Positions 8,251 through 16,264 of a DNA stretch of 64,000 bases are shown piece by piece. How positions within the stretch are numbered: position 1 is the first letter of the stretch; each line of letters opens with the position of its first letter. Made by a program: the position numbers and the translations under genes. Origin of the DNA: CBDDCQ01 sp965226285 (GTDB lineage: Bacteria; Bacteroidota; Bacteroidia; Flavobacteriales; Ichthyobacteriaceae); contig CBDDCQ010000005.1 of the NCBI GenBank assembly GCA_965226285.1, positions 248,001-312,000 of the forward strand, written 5' to 3'. The notes below the pieces were generated by a model that saw nothing but the letters and a program-made list of their open reading frames with translations, did not search any database and was not told the origin of the DNA.

Positions 8251-8871
8251 TTATCGAGTTTTGATAAATATTTGGGTAGCGTAATATTGTCCATTTTTAT
8301 TTCTATACACACCTATTCCTGTAAGATTAAAATCACCTATCATATTTTTATGATGTCCATGGCTTTTAATCCAACCCCTCACTGCCCTATATGCTATATC
8401 CATAGGATTTGGGATGGAACCAGAAGCAGCATAAACATTTTCGGCAATGGAACTGTAATTTATATATCTGGCTATCTCATCTGTTCTTTTATCAAAACCA
8501 TCATGGCTAAAAGGGACTTTGCCAACTCCCATATCTTTGCTATGTTTGCGACAAATAATACTCAAAGTATCTGAGAGTTGTAAAGCAGGTAAATGATATT
8601 TATTTTGCCTATGATGGTTGATAAGTCTATGGATTTTATACTCTATTTCTCGTAAATCAGAATTGAAAATATTTTTATTTTTTTTGACTTTATTTTTAAT
8701 GATCGTCGATTGATTAGTGAGATAGTCTTTTTGATAAACAGATACATTATTATGAAAACTCGAATGTTTAGTGTTAAAATTTAAATATTTATTCTCGTTA
8801 TAATTACAAAATGGTGGAACGAGAAAAAAACTTGTGCAAATAAGGTTAATTGTTATTAATATTTTTGACAT
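8251..8871 (-). CDS. CAP-domain (SCP/PR-1) secreted protein
   Basis: 206 residues with an N-terminal hydrophobic segment (ILITINLICTSFFLVPPF). The CAP domain covers about 75-206: INHHRQNKYHLPALQLSDTL, CRKHSKDMG, KVPFSHDGFDKR, SSIAENVYAASG, GWIKSHGHHKNMIGDF, GIGVYRNKNGQYYATQIF. The conserved His and Glu pairs of the CAP cavity are present. Bacterial CAP proteins are extracellular or periplasmic and their activity is mostly unknown. A TATCTTTG promoter lies about 77 bp upstream and it looks monocistronic. Confidence 0.85.
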   Translation of the reverse strand: MSKILITINLICTSFFLVPPFCNYNENKYLNFNTKHSSFHNNVSVYQKDYLTNQSTIIKNKVKKNKNIFNSDLREIEYKIHRLINHHRQNKYHLPALQLSDTLSIICRKHSKDMGVGKVPFSHDGFDKRTDEIARYINYSSIAENVYAASGSIPNPMDIAYRAVRGWIKSHGHHKNMIGDFNLTGIGVYRNKNGQYYATQIFIKTR

Positions 8872-8947
8872 TATTTATTTTTAGTGTTTACAGTTTTTTT
8901 TATTCAGAATAATTTAAGAATTATTCCCTATATTCATTTCAATGAAA

Positions 8948-8955
8948 CAAAGATA
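8948..8955 (-). promoter_or_regulatory. Promoter core of the CAP-domain gene
   Basis: TATCTTTG on the minus strand, a TAnnTTTG match 77 bp before the ATG at 8871. Confidence 0.5.
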
Positions 8956-9042
8956 CAATTTTATTTAAATTCTCTAATTGTATTATTAAATTTTAGAAGT
9001 AAGTTTTAGATACTCTGATTTGTATTATTAGGCAAATACTGT

Positions 9043-10227
9043 TTAAGTAACTAAGATATTTATAAATTCAACAATATCAGATGCTACTTCTCGTTTATTT
9101 TTAAGTGGATATTCTAATATTTTACTCTGTTTGCTTATAATACTTATTTTATTGGTGTTACCTCCAAATCCTGAGCCTTGACTAAGAGAATTTAGTATAA
9201 TAGCATCCAAATTTTTATCTTTGAGTTTGTTTTTAGCATGGGCTATTTCATTTTGGGTTTCTAATGCAAAACCAATCAAAATTTGATGTTTTTTAATTTT
9301 TCCTAATGAGGCAAGTATATCTTTATTTTTGATTAATTCTAAGGTTAATACTTCATCAGATTTTTTTATTTTATCAGAGGCTACTACTTTGGGTTTGTAG
9401 TCTGATACAGCTGCTGAAAGGATGGCTATATTACATTTGTCAAAATATTTATGCACTTGCTGATACATTTGGTCGGCAGAGGTTACATTTATCCGTTTAA
9501 TGTTTTTGTGTTCTAATGATAGGGATACTCTGCCTGAAATGAGGATAACTTCGGCGCCGCTATTTGCAAATTTTAAAGCCAGTTCAAAACCCATTTTACC
9601 AGAAGAGTGATTTCCTATAAAGCGTACAGGGTCTATAGCTTCGTAAGTAGGACCTGCGGTAATCAATACTTTCTTTTGAGTAAAAGATAATGAATGGGCT
9701 AAATCAGATTCGATACGTTTAAATATATCTATAGGCTCAGCCATTCTGCCTTCTCCTTGTAATCCACTAGCTAATTCTCCAAATGTTGCAGGAATAATTT
9801 TATTGCCAAAGGATCTGATAATTTCTATATTTTTTTTTATAGTAGCATGTTTGTACATATCCAAATCCATAGCTGGGGCAATATATACATCACATTTGGC
9901 AGAGAGATAAACTGCCATAAGCATATTATCGCAAAACCCTGTGGCAATCTTGGCAAGGGTATGAGCTGTGACAGGTGCTATAATCATTATATCTGCCCAT
10001 AGTCCCAATGTTACATGATTTACTTCTTTAGAACTGAATAGATCATCGTAAACGGGGTTTTTGGATAGTACGGAGAGCGTGAGAGGGGAGACAAATTTCT
10101 TAGCATCAGAAGTCATTATGATTCTTACTTGTGCTCCTGATTTTATTAAAATCCTTGTGAGTTCAGGAGTTTTATATGCTGCAATACTTCCCGTTATACC
10201 CAGTAATATTTTTTTACCTAAGAACAA
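9043..10227 (-). CDS. coaBC: CoaBC: phosphopantothenoylcysteine decarboxylase / phosphopantothenate-cysteine ligase
   Basis: 394 residues, full length for the bifunctional coenzyme A biosynthesis enzyme. The N-terminal flavoprotein decarboxylase (CoaC, about 1-180) has KILLGITGSIAAYKTPEL and APAMDLDMYKH, the Bacteroidota form of the PAMN motif. The C-terminal ligase (CoaB) begins with VLITAGPTYEAIDPVRFIGN and HSSGKMGFELA, and has AAVSDYKP. It makes 4'-phosphopantetheine from phosphopantothenate, cysteine and CTP. It follows rpoZ by 45 bp in the order bamD-rpoZ-coaBC, which is common in Flavobacteriia. Confidence 0.96.
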   Translation of the reverse strand: MFLGKKILLGITGSIAAYKTPELTRILIKSGAQVRIIMTSDAKKFVSPLTLSVLSKNPVYDDLFSSKEVNHVTLGLWADIMIIAPVTAHTLAKIATGFCDNMLMAVYLSAKCDVYIAPAMDLDMYKHATIKKNIEIIRSFGNKIIPATFGELASGLQGEGRMAEPIDIFKRIESDLAHSLSFTQKKVLITAGPTYEAIDPVRFIGNHSSGKMGFELALKFANSGAEVILISGRVSLSLEHKNIKRINVTSADQMYQQVHKYFDKCNIAILSAAVSDYKPKVVASDKIKKSDEVLTLELIKNKDILASLGKIKKHQILIGFALETQNEIAHAKNKLKDKNLDAIILNSLSQGSGFGGNTNKISIISKQSKILEYPLKNKREVASDIVEFINILVT

Positions 10228-10272
10228 CTCAATTAGTAAATATAGTTACTTTAAATATAAAATTAAGGTTAT

Positions 10273-10602
10273 TTATTTTTCAGCTTCTTCTGGCTTTCTG
10301 TAATATATTTTATCTTCTATCCATTCTTCTATAGCCAATTGTGTAGGTTTGGGCAATCTTTCATAAAATTTGGATACTTCTACCTGTTCTCTGTTTTCAA
10401 ATACTTCTTCTACGGCATCATTTACATAAGCAAATTCATTTACCTTTTCGTTCATTTCCATTTTCATATCTTCATTAATCTGATTGGCTCTTTTAGCAAT
10501 AATATTAATAGCTTCGTATATATTATTCGTTTCTTTCTCCAATTTACTTTTATCAAAAGCTACGGTATTTGCTTTTGAAGCATCTATAGATTTAAATTTC
10601 AT
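10273..10602 (-). CDS. rpoZ: DNA-directed RNA polymerase omega subunit (Bacteroidota type)
   Basis: 109 residues. It is too diverged from proteobacterial omega for simple comparison but matches the Bacteroidota form: KETNNIYEAINIIAKRANQI (the IxxRAxQI core) and a C-terminal acidic tail. Omega stabilises the beta-prime subunit. Its ATG overlaps the bamD stop by four bases, so the two are translationally coupled. Confidence 0.88.
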   Translation of the reverse strand: MKFKSIDASKANTVAFDKSKLEKETNNIYEAINIIAKRANQINEDMKMEMNEKVNEFAYVNDAVEEVFENREQVEVSKFYERLPKPTQLAIEEWIEDKIYYRKPEEAEK

Positions 10603-11390
10603 TTTAATTGGGTTAATAATTTTTGTATTTCTGTATTCATTTCTTTTGCTTCCTCTATGTATTGCATATTTTTTCCATATTTATTGAATTCACGGTACGC
10701 TGTGGCAGCTTCTGTAAGTCGTTCTTTCTGTTTTTCTTCTATACTCATTATAGCAAAGTCATATGAAGCCTTTAATTTGTAGTAGAGGATATCCTCTATA
10801 TATTTTGATCCTGGATATTCATTTAGTACATTTCTAAAAGCTGTTACGGCTGCTTTGTGACTTTTAATGGTGTAATATATTTTGGCATTCTCAAAGGCTT
10901 TTTTTTCTAGTTTAAGCCTTAGTTTTGATATCAGCTTGTTTGCATCTTTTACCCTTTTTGAGTTTGGGTATTGATTTACAAAATTTTGTAATTGTTCTAT
11001 AGCTAAAACAGTATTAGTTTGATCTAAAAAATAACGAGGAGAATCCAAATAATAGCAATAAGCAGATAGATAAGCACATTTTTCAGCTTCCTTGTTCTTA
11101 GGATACATTCTAGAAAAATTTTTAAGTTGTTCTGCTGCTAGTATATAAAGCTCTTGATTATAAGAGCACATTGCTAAATGGTATTTGATGTTCTCCATCT
11201 CAGAAGTGTTTCTATAGGCAGGAACTATGTTTTCAAATATAGTATTAGCTTTTTCATATTCTTTAGCTTTAAAAAATTCATAAGCCTTCTCTTTCTTATA
11301 TTCTATATTGTTACTCTCTAAAATATCATCTATACTACCACAAGAAAATAATAGTACAGTAAAAAGCAGAAAAATTATTTTATTAGCCAT
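10599..11390 (-). CDS. bamD: BamD outer-membrane assembly lipoprotein
   Basis: 263 residues, lipobox LLFSC (Cys about 17), then TPR-type helical pairs: KAKEYEKANTIFENIVPAYR, YHLAMCSYNQELYILAAEQL, FSRMYPKNKEAEKCAYLSAY, FVNQYPNSKRVKDANKLISK and NVLNEYPGSKYIEDILYYKL. BamD works with BamA to insert beta-barrel proteins into the outer membrane. The length and repeated YPxSK turns are typical. It is the first gene of bamD-rpoZ-coaBC. Confidence 0.93.
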   Translation of the reverse strand: MANKIIFLLFTVLLFSCGSIDDILESNNIEYKKEKAYEFFKAKEYEKANTIFENIVPAYRNTSEMENIKYHLAMCSYNQELYILAAEQLKNFSRMYPKNKEAEKCAYLSAYCYYLDSPRYFLDQTNTVLAIEQLQNFVNQYPNSKRVKDANKLISKLRLKLEKKAFENAKIYYTIKSHKAAVTAFRNVLNEYPGSKYIEDILYYKLKASYDFAIMSIEEKQKERLTEAATAYREFNKYGKNMQYIEEAKEMNTEIQKLLTQLK

Positions 11391-11443
11391 AGAATTTTAA
11401 ATACTAAAATTTATAAACACTTTAATCTATTCAGATAGGGGCG

Positions 11444-11451
11444 CAAATTTA
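11444..11451 (-). promoter_or_regulatory. Promoter core of bamD-rpoZ-coaBC
   Basis: TAAATTTG on the minus strand (followed by CG), 54 bp before the bamD ATG, fits the Bacteroidota -7 box. Confidence 0.6.
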
Positions 11452-11508
11452 AGATTTTATTTGTATATGACAAAAAGTAATTTTATATAAAAAATTAATT
11501 TGTTATTT

Positions 11509-11601
11509 GGTAGATTCTACTTTGTAAGTGTAGGTGTTTTTTCATACGAGTTTGTAATCAAAGAACAAAATAAAATGTTGCACTTGTAAGTGGAATTTAC
11601 C
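11509..11601. mobile_element. 93-bp mini-element with IS30-like inverted ends (MITE-like)
   Basis: The left end GGTAGATTCTACTTTGTAAG and the right end CTTGTAAGTGGAATTTACC (reversed GGTAAATTCCACTTACAAG) are imperfect inverted repeats. The inner flank of the right end, AATCAAAGAACAAAATAAAA, nearly equals the sequence inside the right end of the relic at 15182-15393 (AATCTAAAGAACAAAATAAA). It is therefore a short non-autonomous derivative of the same IS30-like element. Confidence 0.6.
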
Positions 11602-11701
11602 TTTCTTAAAGGTACTACCAATTGAATTAAATGTATTGGACATAATTGTTATTTTTATCAAAAATAGCAATATACAATGAATATATCATTTACTGTGTAT
11701 C

Positions 11702-12187
11702 CTATTTTTCATTGAAAATATTTGATAGTACCTTATGGCGATAACTAAAAATTTGTATAAGCTGTTTTTTGATAAAAAGCCTTTGGGCTAAATACCCTAA
11801 AATACCCAAAGGAATTTTATAAGAAATTTTATCCCTCATTAAAGTATGACCATTTGGCAACGCTTCAAAAAAATGCTCGTGATGCCACATACTGTAAGGA
11901 CCAAAACGTTGCTCATCTATAAAAAATTCTCCCTCCTTAATTTGGGTAATTTCTGTAACCCAACTTGTTTTAATACCCGGTAAAACACCCACCCTATAAG
12001 TGATGATTTGCCCTGCATAGGCTTTTTTAATAAGCTCACTGGTAATTTCAAAACCCATGTGCTTTGGGGTGATACGCACCAAATTTTCGGGATTGGCAAA
12101 AAAATCCCAAGCAGTTTTTATTCCGATGGACAGTTCCTGTGTTGTACGAAGGGTATAGATACCCGAATGTTTTGTAAAAGAAATCAT
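11702..12187 (-). CDS. SRPBCC (START-like) family protein
   Basis: 161 residues. Features of the SRPBCC ligand-binding fold are LSIGIKTAWDFFANPENLVRI near the start (helix after the first strand), PKHMGFEI, and the C-terminal amphipathic helix after GHTLMRDKISYKIPLG. It resembles the small family often annotated as a CDP-paratose 2-epimerase-like or cell-division-inhibitor-associated SRPBCC protein. It binds a hydrophobic ligand in family terms; the ligand is unknown. No signal peptide, so cytoplasmic. Confidence 0.78.
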   Translation of the reverse strand: MISFTKHSGIYTLRTTQELSIGIKTAWDFFANPENLVRITPKHMGFEITSELIKKAYAGQIITYRVGVLPGIKTSWVTEITQIKEGEFFIDEQRFGPYSMWHHEHFFEALPNGHTLMRDKISYKIPLGILGYLAQRLFIKKQLIQIFSYRHKVLSNIFNEK

Positions 12188-12250
12188 TTTTTAGGGAGCA
12201 ATTTAAACATGTCTTGGTAATACAAACCTTGTATTTGCATTTTATATTTT

Positions 12251-12711
12251 TGGTAGATTCAACTTACAAGTGCAACTTTTTTTGTCGATTACAAATGTAT
12301 GAAATAATTAGATATACTTTTTGATAATTTAGACTTTTTTTGTCTTTCATTAATTTTTATTTATGCTTATCAATTAAATATTCATTCAATTTCACTTTAA
12401 GCTAAAATATATAGGGGACGAAATCATCAAAACACGTAATTGGTAAAATAAAATGCCATAAACTAATACCTATGGTAATGTCTGGACGTATTTTTAAAGA
12501 AAAAGAGTCGTTATTGTTTTTCGGTAAGTACTGATGACAACAAAATCCCCATACAAATAAAAACAAAACTAATGGTAGGAGCTGTTAAAATTGACCTTAT
12601 AGCCTATAAAAGGCTCGCCAACCACAATGCCTATTGTGGTGAATTAAATGTAAATATTTTTAGTAAAATTTAATTATATACTGTAAATTCCATTAGTAAG
12701 TGGAATCGACC
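12251..12711. mobile_element. Segment bounded by IS30-like terminal repeats
   Basis: Left end TGGTAGATTCAACTTACAAG plus TGCAAC at 12251-12276. Right end GTAAATTCCATTAGTAAGTG plus GAATCGACC at 12683-12711, which is itself a near palindrome, as if two ends had fused. The 400 bp between shows no transposase. It may be a deletion derivative or a scar left when two copies recombined. Confidence 0.45.
12511..12640 (-). pseudogene. Possible C-terminal relic of a DMT/EamA-type permease
   Basis: On the minus strand two adjacent frames read IVVGEPFIGYKVNF and then APTISFVFICMGILLSSVL-TEKQ-stop. A GEP turn followed by a last membrane helix and a basic tail is the usual end of an EamA/DMT transporter. 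A frameshift near 12590 separates them. The match is short and by eye only; it could be chance. Confidence 0.25.
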
Positions 12712-12765
12712 TGTTATTAAATCATTTCGATATTTTTGATTAATATTGCAACGATCTTAAGAACA

Positions 12766-12773
12766 TATATTTG
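12766..12773 (+). promoter_or_regulatory. Promoter core of the esterase gene
   Basis: TATATTTG, 17 bp before the ATG at 12790, with a TTG 17 bp further upstream (12746-12748). Confidence 0.5.
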
Positions 12774-12789
12774 AAAATTTTTACTGTTT

Positions 12790-13647
12790 ATGAAATATTA
12801 CTTTTTGTGTTTTGTTACTTTTTTTGCTTTGTCTTGTGCTTCCAAAAAAGCACTATTGTTAGATGGTGTTAAAAGAACGTATCATTTATATTTACCCAAA
12901 GAGTATGATGCCTCAAAAAAATATCCTGTACTTTATTTATTTCACGGCGATGGTTCCAGCGGTTGGCAGATGAACTTTTATACCAAATTATCTGAAACGG
13001 CTGATAAAAATCATTTTATACTCGTTGTTCCCAATGGTGTAGATAAAAGCTGGAGATATTATGATAAAACGGATAGAGATTATATCAAAAAACTCATACA
13101 ATTAGTTGAAAACAAATATTCAGTAGATAAAAACCGTTGTTATTTTGTAGGAATGTCTGGTGGTGGTGTGTTTTGTTATATTATGGCACACGAAATTCCT
13201 AAAAAAATTACCGCTATGGCAGTAATTGCAGCTAATATGTTTAATCATAAATTCATTAAAACTACTCATAAAAGAACACCTAACATTCCGCTGTTTTTAA
13301 TTGAAGGTACTGATGATTGGTTCTATGATGGTATCAAAGCTAATGACGGTTCGCCGTATTACCTTTCAGCTAAAAAAACACTTGAATATTGGCTGGGAAA
13401 TCCTAAAAACAAGGTAAATTACACGGAGAATTATTTACCCAATCACAACACAAAAGACAAATCTAAAGTGGTAAAAATAGATTATCGTCCTTCTTATTCA
13501 TTACTTTTTTACAAAATTGAAGACGGAGGACATCACTGGCCTAATGCACGTTTTAATGCAGACTGTTTTACCAACAGGAAGTTAGGTAATTTCAATAAAG
13601 ACTTTAATACCAATCAAGTAATTTGGGATTTTTTATCGGCTTATTGA
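12790..13647 (+). CDS. Esterase lipoprotein (PHB depolymerase / feruloyl-esterase-like)
   Basis: 285 residues with lipobox FALSC (Cys about 16). Alpha/beta-hydrolase motifs: RTYHLYLPKEYDASKKYPVL, LFHGDGSSGWQ (oxyanion hole), nucleophile elbow YFVGMSGGGVFCYIMAHE (GxSxG), acid residue in LFLIEGTDDWFYDG, and the catalytic His in YKIEDGGHHWPNARF. This arrangement is typical of LpqC / PHB-depolymerase-like esterases. It acts outside the cytoplasm on an unknown ester. It lies between two IS-derived patches and is probably monocistronic. Confidence 0.85.
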   Translation: MKYYFLCFVTFFALSCASKKALLLDGVKRTYHLYLPKEYDASKKYPVLYLFHGDGSSGWQMNFYTKLSETADKNHFILVVPNGVDKSWRYYDKTDRDYIKKLIQLVENKYSVDKNRCYFVGMSGGGVFCYIMAHEIPKKITAMAVIAANMFNHKFIKTTHKRTPNIPLFLIEGTDDWFYDGIKANDGSPYYLSAKKTLEYWLGNPKNKVNYTENYLPNHNTKDKSKVVKIDYRPSYSLLFYKIEDGGHHWPNARFNADCFTNRKLGNFNKDFNTNQVIWDFLSAY

Positions 13648-13696
13648 ATTTACAAAGAAAATAATAAAATAAAGCTCCACCTTTGCTGCTGCCTTT

Positions 13697-14152
13697 GTGC
13701 TCAAAAAGTCCAGTAGAATTTTTGGGCATAAAGCAGAAGAAAAAATACAAGAGAAATATAAATCTAAATCAGAATTTATTCAAAATAAATTGGCTTTAAG
13801 AGGAAAAAAAGCACCCAGTACAGATAAAAAAAAGGTTTTGAGAAAAGAATTAAAGGCATTAAATGAAAAAATAAACAGCGAAATAAAAACCCAAATAAAA
13901 CAAGCATTTCATTATGAAATTCCCATTGCGGAAGTGGAAAAAGCAGGCATTAGTACTACTGGAGCAAAAATTGACAATGAATTAGAACCTTTGGCAAAAG
14001 AATTTACTAAGTATCGCAAACAAAATAAATTATGGGAAGAAAAATTTGATGCCATTTCTTATGATACTGATGATAAAGGTATTTTGTATAGAACGATCTT
14101 AACAGGAGGAGGAAATAGCGTAAAAGAACCTGAAATATTTTATGGAAAATAA
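13697..14152 (+). pseudogene. hsdM: C-terminal fragment of a type I restriction-modification HsdM subunit
   Basis: The reading frame is open from 13673; a GTG at 13697 could start it. It encodes the C-terminal tail typical of type I N6-adenine methylase subunits: KKKVLRKELKALNEKINSEI, FHYEIPIAEVEKAGISTTGA, and IDNELEPLAKEFTKYRKQNK. The S-adenosylmethionine-binding and NPPF catalytic parts (about 350 residues) are absent, so it is a 5'-truncated remnant. It overlaps the downstream DUF1016 nuclease by 11 bp, an arrangement inherited from the original operon. The esterase stop lies only about 25 bp before the open frame begins, which marks the deletion junction. Confidence 0.75.
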
Positions 14153-15176
14153 AAAAGTGCAAAAAAAAGATTTTAAGCATATTATAACGCTTATACAAAC
14201 CGCTCAACAAAAAGTATATGCTAAAATAAACCAAGATTTGGTATTGCTGTATTGGAATGTTGGAAATTATGTTTTTAAAAAAATATCCAATGGCAAATGG
14301 GGGGATGCGGTAGTAGAAGAATTAGCAAAATATATTATGCATTATTTTCCCAACCTAAAAGGTTTTAACAAAAGGGGATTGTACAGAATGAAGCAATTTT
14401 ATGAAACTTATCACCAAGTTAAAAATATAAGAAAAGTTTTAACTGAAATATCTTGGAGTAACCATTTAAGCATTTTATCTAAATGCCCCACTTTGGAAGA
14501 AAAGCAGTTTTATATTGGTCTTGCCAGTAAAGAAAAGTGGAGCAATAGAATACTTGTAAGGCAAATAGAAAGCAGTGTATATGAACGAACCATGCTCTCT
14601 AATCAAAATGTATCAACAGCGTTGACACAATATATGTCAACAGTGTTGACACAATTACCTAAAACAAACCAACCATTTAAAGATACTTATGTTTTTGAGT
14701 TTTTAGACCTACCTGAAACTTATCAAGAAAAGGATTTGCAAAATCAGTTAGTAAGCAATATCAAAAAATTTTTAATGGAGTTGGGTAGGGGATTTACTTT
14801 TGTGGGTGAAGAATATCGCATACAAGTAGGTATGCACGACTATTATATTGATTTACTTTTGTACCACAGAGAATTACAATGTTTAGTTGTTATTGAATTA
14901 AAAGTTACTGAATTTACACCTGAACATTTAGGAAAAATGAATTTTTATTTAGAAGCATTGGATAAAAATGTAAAACTACCTAATGAAAACCCAAGCATAG
15001 GTATTTTAATTTGCAAAAGTAAAGATAAAGAAGTGGTAGAATTTGCTTTAAACCGTAGCTTATCACCCACTATGGTTGCAGACTATAAAACCAAACTTAT
15101 TGACAAAACACAATTACAAAAAAAAGTAAGTGAACTATACGAATTGCTTTATAAAAACGAAACCGATGGAAAGTAA
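14142..15176 (+). CDS. DUF1016 / YhcG-type PD-(D/E)XK nuclease
   Basis: 344 residues, a full-length DUF1016 protein. The N-terminal domain has KINQDLVLLYWNVGNYVFKK, KGFNKRGLYRMKQFYETY and ISWSNHLSIL. The C-terminal PD-(D/E)XK domain has HDYYIDLLLYHRELQCLVVI (Asp) followed by ELK (ExK motif), and KMNFYLEALD. These genes often sit inside type I restriction-modification operons, as the hsdM tail here indicates. The linker contains a repeated VSTALTQ/MSTVLTQ sequence encoded by palindromic DNA (14609-14654). The gene looks intact, though its partners hsdM, hsdS and hsdR are not. Its role is not established. Confidence 0.85.
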   Translation: MENKKVQKKDFKHIITLIQTAQQKVYAKINQDLVLLYWNVGNYVFKKISNGKWGDAVVEELAKYIMHYFPNLKGFNKRGLYRMKQFYETYHQVKNIRKVLTEISWSNHLSILSKCPTLEEKQFYIGLASKEKWSNRILVRQIESSVYERTMLSNQNVSTALTQYMSTVLTQLPKTNQPFKDTYVFEFLDLPETYQEKDLQNQLVSNIKKFLMELGRGFTFVGEEYRIQVGMHDYYIDLLLYHRELQCLVVIELKVTEFTPEHLGKMNFYLEALDKNVKLPNENPSIGILICKSKDKEVVEFALNRSLSPTMVADYKTKLIDKTQLQKKVSELYELLYKNETDGK

Positions 15177-15181
15177 AATAA

Positions 15182-15393
15182 TGTAAATTCCATTAATAAG
15201 TGCAACATTTAGCACAAACATAGAGGTAAATTTACCCTATATTTGAGGTTCTAAAAAAGTTGCCTATGAAACATTATAAACAATTCACAGACGATAAAGA
15301 TACAAAAAAACATAAATTATCAAAAACCAACGCTATTATTTCATAATTTTGTAATCTAAAGAACAAAATAAAATGTTGCACTTGTAATTTGAT
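15182..15393 (+). mobile_element. Internally deleted IS30-family element
   Basis: Left end TGTAAATTCCATTAATAAGT plus GCAAC and right end GTTGCACTTGTAATTTGATT form inverted termini about 210 bp apart. After the left end come the near palindrome GTAAATTTACC and a start reading MKHYKQFTDDKDTKKHKLSK, like the N-terminus of Bacteroidota IS30 transposases (MKHYKQ). The frame stops after about 26 codons (15266-15346). The transposase body is gone. Confidence 0.7.
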
Positions 15394-15405
15394 TGTTTAT
15401 ATTTG
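15376..15405 (+). promoter_or_regulatory. Outward promoter at the IS30-derived right end
   Basis: A TTG at 15376-15378, inside the IS terminal repeat, lies exactly 19 bp before TATATTTG at 15398-15405. This matches the Bacteroidota consensus TTG-N19-TAnnTTTG and points at the lipoprotein gene starting at 15450. Confidence 0.55.
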
Positions 15406-15449
15406 CAAGTTGAGAATTATTATATTTTTAAATAATGTTTGAAATAGTT

Positions 15450-16262
15450 ATGAAACGCTTGATGTTATTATTTATTATTTTGATTTTTAACTATTCTTGT
15501 ACTTGGTTTGGACGTGATGATAAAAGATCACGTTATATGGAATACTCATCTTTAATTTATAAAAATGATACTAACTATGATATTGAGATAGAGTACAATA
15601 TTTCGGAAAGCAAAATTATAGACAATAATACTATAAAAATGTATGACGATAAAGACTGGATTAACATACCTAAAAGAGCATCATATTTACTTAGAGGTCA
15701 AACGCCTAGAGACATTATGAATATGAATATTATATTTGCAAATCAAACAATTTTAGAGTATAAGAAATTAACAGGATATGAGAGATCCCCTCTTCACAAA
15801 GACAGTTATGAGAAAAAGATTATCAATCATCACGATAACGAAACACGCGAATTAAAATATACTTATTCCATTACACCAGAAGACTACAATAATGCTAAAT
15901 ATTTTACTAGAAATACATGTTACTATTACAATCAGACTCCAAAATCAACAGAATTGACTTTTTTCAATTACAGTAACTCTGAATACTATTCCATTTATAT
16001 TCCCCCTAATCGTGCCTCAAATATTTCTTTTTATGTGTATGCAAAAAATAATTTTATCCCTCCTCCATATTTTAATATGAGAGATGAAGCTATTATTATA
16101 TTTTATGATAATAATGATGATAAAGAGTTAAAATATCTAAGTAAAGATACTGAAATAAAATCTCCGTTAAATTTAAAATATTATACAAAACAAAGCGATG
16201 GAACATACAAATATGAAATTACTCAGGAAGATTATAAAAAAGCTAAAAGTATTAAAAAATAA
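15450..16262 (+). CDS. Lipoprotein of unknown function (paralogue pair, first)
   Basis: 270 residues from the ATG at 15450, which begins a clean lipoprotein signal (MKRLMLLFIILIFNYSC); an in-frame ATG at 15435 adds five residues and is less likely. The family is not recognised. It is a paralogue of the next gene: both have two similar halves that end in a YTYxIT-x-xDY-x-A motif (LKYTYSITPEDYNNAKYFTR here), a PPPYF/PPPYY motif before IIIFYDN, and a C-terminal EITQEDYKKAKS. It looks like a beta-rich surface lipoprotein with an internal duplication. Three bases separate it from its paralogue, so they form an operon probably driven by the promoter at 15376-15405. Confidence 0.7.
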   Translation: MKRLMLLFIILIFNYSCTWFGRDDKRSRYMEYSSLIYKNDTNYDIEIEYNISESKIIDNNTIKMYDDKDWINIPKRASYLLRGQTPRDIMNMNIIFANQTILEYKKLTGYERSPLHKDSYEKKIINHHDNETRELKYTYSITPEDYNNAKYFTRNTCYYYNQTPKSTELTFFNYSNSEYYSIYIPPNRASNISFYVYAKNNFIPPPYFNMRDEAIIIFYDNNDDKELKYLSKDTEIKSPLNLKYYTKQSDGTYKYEITQEDYKKAKSIKK

Positions 16263-16264
16263 AG

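Larger units (their letters stand above)
11391..11701. other. Intergenic region with bamD promoter and a mini-element
   Basis: 311 bp without a gene. The left part carries the bamD promoter core and the middle a short element bounded by inverted IS30-like ends (11509-11601). Nothing recognisable was seen in 11610-11701 apart from AT-rich sequence. Confidence 0.6.
12188..12789. other. Gene-poor accessory stretch between SRPBCC gene and esterase
   Basis: 602 bp without an intact gene. It holds an IS30-like end at 12251-12276, a hybrid palindromic end at 12684-12711, a short permease-like relic between them, a hairpin (ACCACAAT/ATTGTGGT, 12621-12640) and the promoter core of the downstream esterase. 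The remainder is AT-rich with no features seen. Confidence 0.55.

Noticed and set aside
15266..15346. Short ORF MKHYKQFTDDKD as a real small protein
   Set aside because: It matches the first residues of IS30 transposases and lies between IS termini, so it is a transposase remnant.
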